In this document: positions 18,022 through 25,912 of the stretch, piece by piece
How positions within the stretch are numbered: the stretch's first letter is position 1
Layout: the number at the start of each line of letters is the position of its first letter
Origin: Streptomyces sp. SAT1
GTDB taxonomy: Bacteria > Actinomycetota > Actinomycetes > Streptomycetales > Streptomycetaceae
Assembly: GCF_001654495.1 (NCBI RefSeq)
Contig: NZ_CP015849.1
Location: 6,985,001-7,049,000 of the forward strand
Length of the DNA: 64,000 bases
Reading direction: 5' to 3'
Program-made: the position numbers and the translations under genes
The notes under the pieces: model-generated
Database searches by the model: none
Told to the model about the DNA's origin: nothing
Seen by the model: the letters and a program-made list of their open reading frames with translations, nothing else

Positions 18022-19785
18022 TCATCCTCCCATCGCACCCGCCGCGGTGCAGCGGACGGCGCCGGGCGCGTACGCGGTCGGAGCGGACCCCACGTGGCGT
18101 GCGCCGACGGCGTCGCACAGCCGCTCGGCGGCGGCGATGGCCTCCTCCTCCGCGTCCAGGAGGCCGGCCACCTCGCGAGCGGTCCGGCCCGGCTCCCGCC
18201 GGGCGTCCAGGACCGCACGGCGGGCCTCCGCGAGCCGGTGGTAGGCGGTGCGGCGCAGCGCGTACCGCTCGGCGGCCGGGGCACCGGCCGGCAGGTCCCG
18301 GTAGCGGTGGGCGGCCGACACGGCGGCCCTCGTCCGGGCCGCGGCCCGGCCCCGCGCCGAGTGGGGCCACAGCGCGAAGTGCGCGACCAGCACGATGGCC
18401 GCGGCCAGCGCCGTGTCCAGGATGCGCGCCCAGGACAGCTCCCGGTGGTCGCCCAGCAGGTCGACGAGGACGAAGACGATCGCCGTCAGACCGGTCGTGG
18501 CGAGCGCGTAGTGGTGGCGCACCCCGACGGCCATGACCGCGGCGAACGCCGCCACGGCGCCGATCAGGGCGTACGTCCCGGTCGTCAGCAGGGTCACCGC
18601 GCCGATGGCGGCCACCCCGGCGACGGTCCCGGCGCAGCGGTGCAGGGCGCGGCGGAACACCGGACCGAAGTCGGGCTTGTAGACGAAGGCGACCGTCATC
18701 GGCAGCCAGTAGCCGCGCGGGCCGTGCAGCAGCACCGCGCACAGCTGGGCGGCGAGCACACAGCCCGCGAGCAGCACGGTGTAGCGGACCTGTGCCGCCC
18801 GCCCGTGCCAGGGGGAGGCAGGGAGCCGCGGGGTGGTGTCCCGCGGGCGGTCCGGACCGCAGGAGGTGTACAGCGCGGTGAGCGCGCGCAGGGCGGGCGA
18901 GCCGCTCCCGGCGCAGGGCACGCCCGCCGGGTGCGCGGACCCCGCCGGGCCGGCGGCAGCCGTCGCGGAGGCGGGGCCGCGGCCCGGCTCCGGCAGCAGC
19001 CGGGCCGCCATCAGCAGCGGCACCCGGCTCACGCACCGGGGCAGCTCGCGCCCCTCCCACACCAGGGCCGATGTCACCTCGCCCAGCCGGACGGCCGTGT
19101 GGAAGGCGGTGCGCAGGGCGTCCGGCTCCTTCCCGGGGCGCCGGCGGCCGGTCAGGTGGCGGTCCAGCACCCGGTGCGCGTGGTCGAGGGCGGCGGTGAG
19201 CCGCCGCCGCGCGGCTTCGGCGTCCGGGCCGCCCGCCGCGGCCAGGGCCCCGGACGCGGCCCGGTACACGGCGCGGACGGCCGCCCGCTCGATGGCGTGG
19301 CGCCGCCACAGCCACGGCGTGGCGGACAGCAGGGCGACCAGGGCGACGCCGCTGAGCAGGGCCGGCGGCGCCTGCCACCAGGGCCCCGGCACCGGGATGC
19401 CGCCGCCCACGGTCACCCCGAGCAGCAGATGCAGACCGGACACCGAGGCGAGCCGCCCGCGCAGGCTGACGGCACCGGCGACCAGGGCAGCGGCGACCAG
19501 GCAGCAGGTCACCGCGCCCGGACGCGCGGAGCGCAGCGCGAGTTCCCCGGCGAGCAGGCCGAGGGCGGCGCAGCCGCCCGTGCAGCCCAGCCGCAGGACC
19601 CGCTGCCGGTAGGGGTCGTCGCCGTCCTGGCCCACGCCCCACAGGGCGCCGATGCCCGCGAGCACCGCGAGGGCCACCTGCCCGGTCGCCACCCCCGCCA
19701 GCAGCGGCACGGCGAGCGCGACGGCCCCCCGGGCCGCCGCGGCGAGCGGCAGCGGGGTGAACGGCAGGCGGTACGGCGCCTTCAT
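18022..19785 (-). CDS. FUSC family membrane protein (putative aromatic acid exporter)
   Basis: This 587-residue protein has two banks of membrane helices. The N-terminal bank spans about residues 15-135, then comes a long cytoplasmic region, and the second bank starts with VRYTVLLAGCVLAAQLCAVLL and LPMTVAFVYKPDFGPVFRRAL at about residues 345-480. This duplicated arrangement is that of FUSC/YccS/AaeB-type exporters of aromatic carboxylic acids and related compounds. The ATG at 19785 has GGAG upstream. The stop lies just ahead of the LysR gene. Two palindromes in its 288-bp upstream region could be operators. Transport substrate is inferred from the family only. Confidence 0.85.
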   Translation of the reverse strand: MKAPYRLPFTPLPLAAAARGAVALAVPLLAGVATGQVALAVLAGIGALWGVGQDGDDPYRQRVLRLGCTGGCAALGLLAGELALRSARPGAVTCCLVAAALVAGAVSLRGRLASVSGLHLLLGVTVGGGIPVPGPWWQAPPALLSGVALVALLSATPWLWRRHAIERAAVRAVYRAASGALAAAGGPDAEAARRRLTAALDHAHRVLDRHLTGRRRPGKEPDALRTAFHTAVRLGEVTSALVWEGRELPRCVSRVPLLMAARLLPEPGRGPASATAAAGPAGSAHPAGVPCAGSGSPALRALTALYTSCGPDRPRDTTPRLPASPWHGRAAQVRYTVLLAGCVLAAQLCAVLLHGPRGYWLPMTVAFVYKPDFGPVFRRALHRCAGTVAGVAAIGAVTLLTTGTYALIGAVAAFAAVMAVGVRHHYALATTGLTAIVFVLVDLLGDHRELSWARILDTALAAAIVLVAHFALWPHSARGRAAARTRAAVSAAHRYRDLPAGAPAAERYALRRTAYHRLAEARRAVLDARREPGRTAREVAGLLDAEEEAIAAAERLCDAVGARHVGSAPTAYAPGAVRCTAAGAMGG

Positions 19786-19842
19786 GGACCGGTCGGCTCC
19801 TCGGTACGGGTGCGGTGGATCCCTCCCAGGGTCGATCAGGAC

Positions 19843-19895
19843 GGACACATGCGTCCAATGCCTGAAGTTCCACGAAATCATGCGCCGGGCGCATG
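19843..19895. promoter_or_regulatory. two palindromes upstream of the FUSC-LysR operon
   Basis: GGACACATGCGTCC at 19843-19856 is a 14-bp palindrome with one mismatched pair, and CATGCGCC-G-GGCGCATG at 19879-19895 is a perfect 8-bp inverted repeat. Both contain an ATGCG core and lie 58-110 bp upstream of the exporter start, on the divergent side from the gene at 20074. They are candidate sites for the LysR protein encoded behind the exporter. Confidence 0.35.
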
Positions 19896-20073
19896 GGAGG
19901 GCCGGGCGCGCCGCACTCCGCCGGCGTACGCGTGGGAGCGCGCCGCCGCGCGGTGGCGGGAAGCGGTGGCGGGGTACCCAACTCGGTGTCGGAGCAGGGG
20001 AGTTGCCCCGTACACTGGCACACCGCCGACCTGCGGGAACCGATCGTGACAGGCGTGACAGGGGGGAGTCGAC

Positions 20074-21660
20074 ATGTCCGGGGACGTTCCGGGACCGGCC
20101 GACGGATTCGTGGTGCCACCGATGCCGCCGAGACCGCCGGGCCCACCGCCCGCGCCGCCCGTGGCGCCCGACGCCCTGCGCGCGCTCGCCGTCGCCCTGC
20201 TCAACCTCACCGGCCTCGGCCTCGGCTACGCGCTGCTGCGCCGCTGGGTGTGGGCGGCGGCGTGCTGGGCCGCGACCGCGGTGCTGCTCGTCGTCGCGCT
20301 CCCGGCAGACCCCGACGGCGTCCCGGCGGGGGTCCTCGCCGGCTACGCGGTGGTCCTGGGGGCCGCCGCCGCGCACGGCGCCGTGGCGGGCCTGCGCTCC
20401 CGGCTGTCCTGGCCCGGCAGCGCGCCCGTGGCCGCCCTCCTCGGCCTGGTGCTGCTGGCCGTGCCGACCGGCGGCGGCGTGCTGTACGGCAACGCCCGCG
20501 ACGAGGCCACCGAGCAGATGCTCCTGGACCGGCTCCAGCACGCCGACGACCTCGTCAAGGCCCGCGCGAACCAGCCCTTCGCCACCGCACAGCCCGGATT
20601 CCGCGACGCGCTGGGCGTCTACGCCGACCTCGGGCACCGGCACCCCGGCTCCCGGGCGGCGCACCGCCTCCCGGACCGGATGGCCGTCTACTACCGCACC
20701 GTCGCAGCCGCCTACGCGCAGCAGAAGTACTGCGAGGCCATCACCCCGCTGGAGTTCCTGCGCACGGTCCCGCAGAGCATGCGCGAGCAGGACCTGGGCA
20801 CGCTGGCCACCTGGCCGGACAGCAGGCTGGCCGACGCCCTGTACGGCTGCGGGGCGAACGAGCTGAGCGGTGGACAGACCGGCTGGACGGGGCACTTCGG
20901 CGAACTGCTCACCACCTTCTCCGGGTCGGCGCAGGCCGCCGAGGCCGAGCCCGCCGTCAAGTCCGCCGTGGACAAGGCGGCCAAGGACGTCGGCGGCGAC
21001 GACCCGTGCGCCGCCGTCAGCCGCCTGAGCGGCCTCGGCGCGCAGATCCGCACCGTCGCGAGCACCGCCCCGGCCCTGGCCGCCGCCTTGGACAAGGACG
21101 CCGACCGCGCCGACCGGGGCGCCGCCTCCGGCACCTACCCCTGCGGTGTGCACCAGTACCGGGACGGTTCCTTCGACTCCGCCCTGACCAGCATGAACAA
21201 GTTCGTCCGCGACCACCCGCACGACGCGAACCGCGCCCGCGCGCAGAAGATCGCCATCGCGGCGGAGATAGCGCAGACGGTGCCCGCCGCCGGCAAGAAG
21301 CTGCCCACGACGGACTCCGGCGGCAGCATCCAGGTCACCATCAAGAACGACAGCCCGGACGACATCGAGGTCCTGTACACCGGCCCGGTCACCGGCAGCG
21401 TCACCGTCAGGGCCTGCGGCAGCTGCTCCGCCTACAGCTTCGGCGCCACCCTGGCGCTGGGCGGCTTCCACCCGTGCGGCGACAGCGGCAAGGACTACCC
21501 GCAGCGCACGATCTCGCTGCCGCCCGGCACGACGTACTTCCTGCACAAGCCGCGCGGCGGCAGCACCGCGTCGCCCGCGTCCGACACGGCCGAGCTCCGG
21601 CCCGGGTACGTCTACACCGAGTGCGCCTACACCAAGAAGGGGCCGGGCGCACTCTCCTGA
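20074..21660 (+). CDS. uncharacterised membrane protein with Cys-rich extracytoplasmic domain
   Basis: I do not recognise a named family for this 528-residue protein. It opens with a Pro-rich cytoplasmic stretch (residues 10-30), then about four hydrophobic segments between residues 33 and 145 (for example ALRALAVALLNLTGLGLGYA and APVAALLGLVLLAVPTGGG). After these comes a hydrophilic domain of about 370 residues, probably outside the cell. Its helical part resembles tetratricopeptide-type repeats (YYRTVAAAYAQQKYCEAI; FDSALTSMNKFVRDHP), and a beta-rich C-terminal part carries pairs of cysteines (ACGSCSAY, HPCGDSG, ECAYT). The ATG has GGGGGGAG upstream. A possible -10 TACACT lies at 20011-20016. 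It may bind a ligand or envelope partner; no function is claimed. Confidence 0.8.
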   Translation: MSGDVPGPADGFVVPPMPPRPPGPPPAPPVAPDALRALAVALLNLTGLGLGYALLRRWVWAAACWAATAVLLVVALPADPDGVPAGVLAGYAVVLGAAAAHGAVAGLRSRLSWPGSAPVAALLGLVLLAVPTGGGVLYGNARDEATEQMLLDRLQHADDLVKARANQPFATAQPGFRDALGVYADLGHRHPGSRAAHRLPDRMAVYYRTVAAAYAQQKYCEAITPLEFLRTVPQSMREQDLGTLATWPDSRLADALYGCGANELSGGQTGWTGHFGELLTTFSGSAQAAEAEPAVKSAVDKAAKDVGGDDPCAAVSRLSGLGAQIRTVASTAPALAAALDKDADRADRGAASGTYPCGVHQYRDGSFDSALTSMNKFVRDHPHDANRARAQKIAIAAEIAQTVPAAGKKLPTTDSGGSIQVTIKNDSPDDIEVLYTGPVTGSVTVRACGSCSAYSFGATLALGGFHPCGDSGKDYPQRTISLPPGTTYFLHKPRGGSTASPASDTAELRPGYVYTECAYTKKGPGALS

Positions 21661-21774
21661 CCTGCTGTGTCCTCCGTCCGGGGGAGCCGTCCCCGACACA
21701 CGGGCGCGGGCTCCCGGTCTCTGCCAGCCTCCGTGTGCCGGGCGCACCGCCCGGCACACTCAGGGAGGTGGCGT

Positions 21775-22050
21775 TTGTCCGGTCACGTCGGACGCATCGG
21801 CGGGCGGCAAGTGGTGGCGGTCCTGGCGCTGGGAGGCGGGCTCCTGCTGGGCCCGGTCCTGCCCGCGCCCGCGGCCGAGGGCAACGCGGCGGCGCCCGGC
21901 GACCCGGGCCCCGTACCGACCGCCCCGGACGCCGCCCGGGACCTGGCCCCCGCCCTGCGGAGCGCGGCCGGCGCACACGCCCTGACCCGGGTCCTGCCAC
22001 CGCTGACCGGCCGCGCTCCCGCCGGGCGGACCGTCAGGGGCGCAGGATGA
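21775..22050 (+). CDS. small secreted protein, unknown
   Basis: This is a possible 91-residue exported protein. The TTG at 21775 follows GGGAGG with 6-base spacing and opens a typical signal peptide (RQVVAVLALGGGLLLGPVLP, cleavage near APAAEG). The rest is an Ala/Pro-rich tail without recognisable motifs. The open frame extends upstream to 21667, but that part lacks a binding site. The 3' end overlaps the converging dehydrogenase gene by 17 bp. Codon use is in keeping with its neighbours. The signal peptide is the main argument that this is a real gene. Confidence 0.5.
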   Translation: MSGHVGRIGGRQVVAVLALGGGLLLGPVLPAPAAEGNAAAPGDPGPVPTAPDAARDLAPALRSAAGAHALTRVLPPLTGRAPAGRTVRGAG

Positions 22051-23047
22051 GCCGCACCGGGTCGCCCTCCTTCTTCGCCAGCATCTCGACCGCGCGCCCG
22101 GCCTCGGCCAGCGGCAGCACCCCGCTCACCGACGCGGAGAAGTCCACCCGGCCGCCCTGGACCAGACGCAGCAGCTGCGGCAGGGCCACCGTCATGTCGG
22201 AACCGTAGTGGCCGAGGATCTGCTGCTGGAGATAGCTGAACCGGGTGCCGTCGGTGACACTGAGCGGCCGGTCGGTGAGCCCGACCAGGACGAGCCGCCC
22301 CCGGGGCGCGAGGACGGACAGCGCCTGCTCGCGGACGGCCGGCACCCCGGCGAAGTCGAAGGCCGCCGCGAGGCCCGCCCCGCCGGTGGCCGTGCGCACC
22401 TGTGCGTTCAGTCCGGGGTCGGCCGGATCCAGCGCGAGGTCGGCCCCGGCGGCGAGGGCGCGTTCGCGGGCGACGGGGCTGGGGTCGACGGCGATCACCG
22501 GGCAGGCGCCGACCGCGCGCAGCAACTGCACCGCGTGCACGCCCAGGCCGCCCGCGCCCCACACGCCGACCGCCTCGGCGGGCCGGACCGCCCCGGTGCC
22601 GGTGATGGCGCCCCACGGCGTCGAGACGGCGTCGGGGATGATCGCGCCCTGCTCGAAGGGGATGGTGTCCGGCAGCGCGGTCAGCGCGTCCGCCGAGGAC
22701 AGCGCGTACTGCGCCCAGCCGCCGTCGTAGTCGACACCGCGCGTCCAGGTGACGCCGTCGCGGCTCTCACCGGCGTGCAGCACCACCCGCTGCCCCGGCG
22801 ACCAGCGGGTGACGTCCTCGCCCGCCTCGTGGACGGTCCCGGCCACCTCGTGGCCGAGGGTGACGGTGTCGCCCGGCAGCAGCGCGGGCGTGAGGGTGCC
22901 GTCGATCAGATGCACGTCGGACAGGCACACCCCCGCCGCCTCCACCTTCACCAGCACCTCGCCCGCGGCGGGCCGGGGCCGGGGCACCTCCTCCATCCGC
23001 AGGGTGCGGCTCGGCACGTGCAGGCGGGCGGCGAGCATCCGGTCCAT
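22034..23047 (-). CDS. zinc-type alcohol dehydrogenase-like NAD(P)-dependent oxidoreductase
   Basis: This 337-residue medium-chain dehydrogenase/reductase has a GroES-like N-terminal domain with the catalytic-zinc elements GVCLSDVHL and LGHEVAGTV, and a Rossmann domain with GVWGAGGLGVHAVQLLRAVG near residue 175. The four-cysteine structural zinc loop of classical alcohol dehydrogenases is absent: that region reads LHAGESRDGVTWTRGVDYD. It is therefore a member lacking the structural zinc site. ATG at 23047 has GGAGG 7 bases upstream. It is transcribed away from the conservon and separated from it by a 400-bp gap holding a tRNA-like gene. Substrate unknown. Confidence 0.88.
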   Translation of the reverse strand: MDRMLAARLHVPSRTLRMEEVPRPRPAAGEVLVKVEAAGVCLSDVHLIDGTLTPALLPGDTVTLGHEVAGTVHEAGEDVTRWSPGQRVVLHAGESRDGVTWTRGVDYDGGWAQYALSSADALTALPDTIPFEQGAIIPDAVSTPWGAITGTGAVRPAEAVGVWGAGGLGVHAVQLLRAVGACPVIAVDPSPVARERALAAGADLALDPADPGLNAQVRTATGGAGLAAAFDFAGVPAVREQALSVLAPRGRLVLVGLTDRPLSVTDGTRFSYLQQQILGHYGSDMTVALPQLLRLVQGGRVDFSASVSGVLPLAEAGRAVEMLAKKEGDPVRLILRP

Positions 23048-23159
23048 GCGGTGACCTCCTCGGTGCGGTGGCGGCGGCCCGCGCCGTGCGGCGGGCGGCC
23101 CTGTTCCGCACCGTACGTCGCTCCCGTGCCCCCGACGACACCGCCCCGGCGTCCCGGCT

Positions 23160-23195
23160 GGACCGGCGGGACCGGCGGGACCGGCAGGACCGGTC
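23160..23195. repeat. 9-bp tandem repeat, four copies
   Basis: GGACCGGCG occurs twice, followed by GGACCGGCA and GGACCGGTC (23160-23195), in the intergenic stretch upstream of the dehydrogenase. It is probably replication slippage, with no sign of function. Confidence 0.7.
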
Positions 23196-23317
23196 GGTCG
23201 GTGAGCTGGGACGTCCGGGCGTCCGGGTGACACCGCCCGGCCCCCACCGGGCGCCCGCCGCGCGGCCCGGCTACGGTGGGAAGCGAGCGGGCCGCCGAAC
23301 TCCCGGCGTCCGGCCCC

Positions 23318-23387
23318 GCGTTGGTGGTCCAAGGAAAGACACCCCGCTTCCCGCGGGGAGATGCAGGTGCAAGGCCTGCCCAACGCT
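23318..23387 (+). tRNA. tRNA-Gly-like gene with non-canonical GUGC T-loop
   Basis: A 70-nt segment folds as a complete cloverleaf. The acceptor GCGTTGG (23318-23324) pairs perfectly with CCAACGC (23380-23386). TG links to a 3-bp D stem GTC/GAC with loop CAAGGAAA, which keeps A14, the G18-G19 pair and A21. The anticodon stem CCCCG/CGGGG holds the loop CTTCCCG, predicting anticodon UCC. A 4-nt variable region AGAT leads to the T stem GCAGG/CCTGC with loop TGCAAGG, then discriminator T387. The first three acceptor pairs, C35, C36 and U73 are the known glycine identity elements, and the D-arm resembles ordinary bacterial tRNA-Gly. Odd features are GUGC replacing GUUC at positions 53-56, a C at position 37, a short D stem and no encoded CCA. 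A terminator follows at once. It may be a dedicated non-ribosomal tRNA, or a decaying copy. Confidence 0.72.
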
Positions 23388-23395
23388 CCCGCGCA

Positions 23396-23428
23396 CAGGC
23401 CCCCGTCCGGTGTCCCGGCGGGGGCCTG
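23396..23428. terminator. hairpin terminator shared by the tRNA-like gene and the P450 gene
   Basis: CAGGCCCCCG (23396-23405) pairs perfectly with CGGGGGCCTG (23419-23428), and the loop itself can pair (CCGG/CCGG). It starts 9 bases after the tRNA-like discriminator on the plus strand and lies 20 bases beyond the P450 stop on the minus strand, so it can end both transcripts. Confidence 0.7.
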
Positions 23429-23447
23429 CTCCCCGGTTCGCGGCGTC

Positions 23448-24692
23448 CTACGGCTCCAGCAGGACCGGCAGCTCGAACAGGTCGTTCTGGGTCACCACCG
23501 GCTTGTGGCGCAGCTCGGCGGCCGGCACCGCGAGGTCCAGGCGCGGGAAGCGGGCGTACAGCGCGGGCAGCGCCACCCCCGCCTCCAGCCGGGACAGCGC
23601 CGCCCCCGGGCACACGTGCGGGCCGTGCCCGAAGGAGATGTGCCGGCCGGCGCCCACCTCGCGGGTGATGTCGAAGTCGCCCGCGCTCGGGCCGTGCGCC
23701 CGCTCGTCGCGGCCTATCGCACCGTAGGAGACGATCAGCGCGTCCCCGGCCGGGATCACCTTGTCGCCGACCGGGACGTCCTCGGTGGCGAACCGGATCA
23801 GCACGTGCGAGGTGGGCGTGGACCAGCGCAGGGTCTCCTCGATCACCGCCGGCCAGCCGACCGCGCCGGACAGCACCAGCGCACGCTGCTCGGGGTGCGT
23901 GGACAGGTTGACCACCGCGTTCACGATCAGCGAGATCGTCGTCTCGTGCCCCGCGGCCACCATCAGCTGGAGGGTGGAGACGATCTCCGCGTCGGTCAGG
24001 GTGTCGCCGTCCTCGGAGGCCAGCACGAGCGCGCTGGTCAGGTCGTCGCCCGGCGCGGCCCGCTTGGCGGCTACCGTCCCGCCCATGATCTGCGCCAGCT
24101 CGGTCAGCGTGGCGACGACCTCGTCGGGCGGCGTCTGGGTGGAGAAGAACTTCTCGAACAGCACCTTCAGCCGGGGCAGCCGGTCCGTCTCGATGCCCAT
24201 CAGGTCCGCGACGACGTACATCGGCAGCGGATAGGCGAAGGCCGCCTTCAGGTCGACGCTCCCGCCGTCGGCGGGGAGGGCGTCCAGCAGCTCCCGGGTG
24301 AGCTGTTCGATGCGCCCGCGCATCCGCTCCACCCGGCGCGGGGTCAGCGCCTGCGCCACCAGCGTGCGCAGCCTGCGGTGCTCGGCGCCGTCCACCGTGA
24401 GCATCGAACGGCCCGGGTTGGCCAGGCCGATCAGCGGCCAGTCGGCCGGGATCTCCCCGCGCCGCCAGGCCCCCCACACCTCGATGTCCTTCACCAGCCG
24501 GGGATCGGTCAGCAGGGCCCGCGCCTCGGCGTGCCGGGTGACGGCCCACACCGGGACACCGCCCGGCAGCTCCACGGCCGCCAGCGGCCCGGCCGCGCGC
24601 AGCCGGGCGCTCTCGCCGTCCAGGTCGGTGACGAAGGGATCCAGGGCGATGCGCGTGCCGTCGGTCGTCGTCTCTTCGGTGCCGGTCGTCAT
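23448..24692 (-). CDS. cytochrome P450, last gene of the conservon (CYP154-like)
   Basis: This 414-residue soluble bacterial P450 has a complete set of motifs: I-helix AAGHETT, K-helix ETLR (EETLRW) and the haem loop FGHGPHVCPGAAL with the cysteine ligand. The ATG at 24692 overlaps the stop of the preceding P450 (ATGA), so the two are co-translated. In S. coelicolor conservons the downstream P450 of such a pair is of the CYP154 type, and position and sequence fit. Conservon-encoded P450s are thought to work under the adjacent small-GTPase signalling unit; the substrate is unknown. No ferredoxin gene is present in the operon. Confidence 0.93.
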   Translation of the reverse strand: MTTGTEETTTDGTRIALDPFVTDLDGESARLRAAGPLAAVELPGGVPVWAVTRHAEARALLTDPRLVKDIEVWGAWRRGEIPADWPLIGLANPGRSMLTVDGAEHRRLRTLVAQALTPRRVERMRGRIEQLTRELLDALPADGGSVDLKAAFAYPLPMYVVADLMGIETDRLPRLKVLFEKFFSTQTPPDEVVATLTELAQIMGGTVAAKRAAPGDDLTSALVLASEDGDTLTDAEIVSTLQLMVAAGHETTISLIVNAVVNLSTHPEQRALVLSGAVGWPAVIEETLRWSTPTSHVLIRFATEDVPVGDKVIPAGDALIVSYGAIGRDERAHGPSAGDFDITREVGAGRHISFGHGPHVCPGAALSRLEAGVALPALYARFPRLDLAVPAAELRHKPVVTQNDLFELPVLLEP

Positions 24693-25912
24693 CGTGACGT
24701 GCCTTTCAGGGCAGGGGTCGGGGTGAACCGCACGGGCAGTTCCGTCAGCCCCCGCAGCCAGGGCGAGGGCCGGCGCGTCAGGGAGTCCGCGCTCTGTGCC
24801 AGATCGATGTCCGGCAGCCGGTCCAGCACCACCTCGATGCCCGTGCGCGCGATCACCTCGGCGACCTCCTGCGCGGGGAACGGACAGCGGTGCTCACCGT
24901 GACCGAAGGAGAAGTGCGCGTTGTTGCCGCCGGTCAGCGCCGAGCCGTGGGTGCGCACCTGGGGGTCGGAGTTGGCGCCCTGGAGACCGAGCAGCAGCAG
25001 ATCGCCGGCGCGGATGCGCCGCCCGCCGAGCTGGGTGTCGCGGGCGGCCCAGCGCCCGGCCACGTTCTGCGTGGGCGTGTCCTCCCACAGCACCTCGTTC
25101 ATGGCCTCGGCGACGCTGTTGCGCCCGCCGAACAGCGAGGCGGCGAACCGCTCGTCGGTCAGCATCAGGCGCAGCGAGTTGCCGATCCAGTCGGCGGTCG
25201 GCTGGTGGCCGGCCGCCAGCATCACCATCAGGTCCTGGGCGACCTCCTCCTCGGTGAAGCCGCCGGTGTCGGCCAGCATCCGCGAGGCCACGTCGTCCGC
25301 GGGCCGCTCGCGGCGCTCGGCGAGCAGCTGCGCCATGGAACGCGCCAGATGCGTCTGCCCCGCGATGGCGCGCTCCCGGCCGTCGATCATGTCGTTGAGC
25401 GCGGTCACCAGGGCCGGGCCCTCCTCGTCGGAGAACCCGTACAGCCGGGCGAGGACCCGCACCGGCAGCAGCATCGCGTAGTCGGCGACCAGGTCGGCGG
25501 TGCCCTCGGCGCACACCGCGTCGATCAGCTCGTCGGCGAACCGCTCGGCGTGCCGGCGCAGTTCGGCCGGCTCCACCGCCTCCAGGGCGTTGCTGATCAT
25601 CGCGGCGCGCTCGCGGTGCCGCTCGCCGACCGTGTACAGGATCGACGGCTGCCGGTGGCCGATCATCGGCAGCAGCGGCCAGTCGGCGGGGATGTTCTCC
25701 CACTGGTTCCACAGCTCGGAGTCCCGGCTGAACAGCACCGGATCGCCGGTCACCTGGTGCAGCTCGCGGTAGCCCAGCACCAGCCACGCCGGTACGTCCC
25801 CGTCGAGCAGCACCGGGGTGACGGCACCGTGGTCGCGCCGCATCTCCCGGTACAGGACGGCGGGTTCGGTCTGGAACCGGGGGCCGCTGAGCGGAACGGC
25901 GTCGGGGATCAC
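24689..25912 (-). CDS. cytochrome P450 lacking the ExxR motif (CYP157-like)
   Basis: This 407-residue P450-fold protein is the fifth gene of the conservon. The I-helix reads AAGHQPT and the haem loop FSFGHGEHRCPFP keeps the cysteine. The K-helix, however, reads NEVLWEDTPTQN, so the normally near-invariant Arg of ExxR is Trp. Loss of ExxR is known for the streptomycete CYP157 family, which occupies the same conservon position, and supports that assignment. GTG at 25912 overlaps the GTPase stop in GTGA. Whether it is a catalyst with altered haem packing or a regulatory or partner protein is open. Confidence 0.9.
   Translation of the reverse strand: MIPDAVPLSGPRFQTEPAVLYREMRRDHGAVTPVLLDGDVPAWLVLGYRELHQVTGDPVLFSRDSELWNQWENIPADWPLLPMIGHRQPSILYTVGERHRERAAMISNALEAVEPAELRRHAERFADELIDAVCAEGTADLVADYAMLLPVRVLARLYGFSDEEGPALVTALNDMIDGRERAIAGQTHLARSMAQLLAERRERPADDVASRMLADTGGFTEEEVAQDLMVMLAAGHQPTADWIGNSLRLMLTDERFAASLFGGRNSVAEAMNEVLWEDTPTQNVAGRWAARDTQLGGRRIRAGDLLLLGLQGANSDPQVRTHGSALTGGNNAHFSFGHGEHRCPFPAQEVAEVIARTGIEVVLDRLPDIDLAQSADSLTRRPSPWLRGLTELPVRFTPTPALKGTSR

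Noticed and set aside
23318..23400. Cobalamin-riboswitch reading of the GGTGCAAGGCCTGC and CTCCCGC segments
   Set aside because: Part of the region resembles the B12-box neighbourhood. However, the four stems fit a tRNA with exact junction lengths, no coding gene follows on that strand, and the terminator comes at once.
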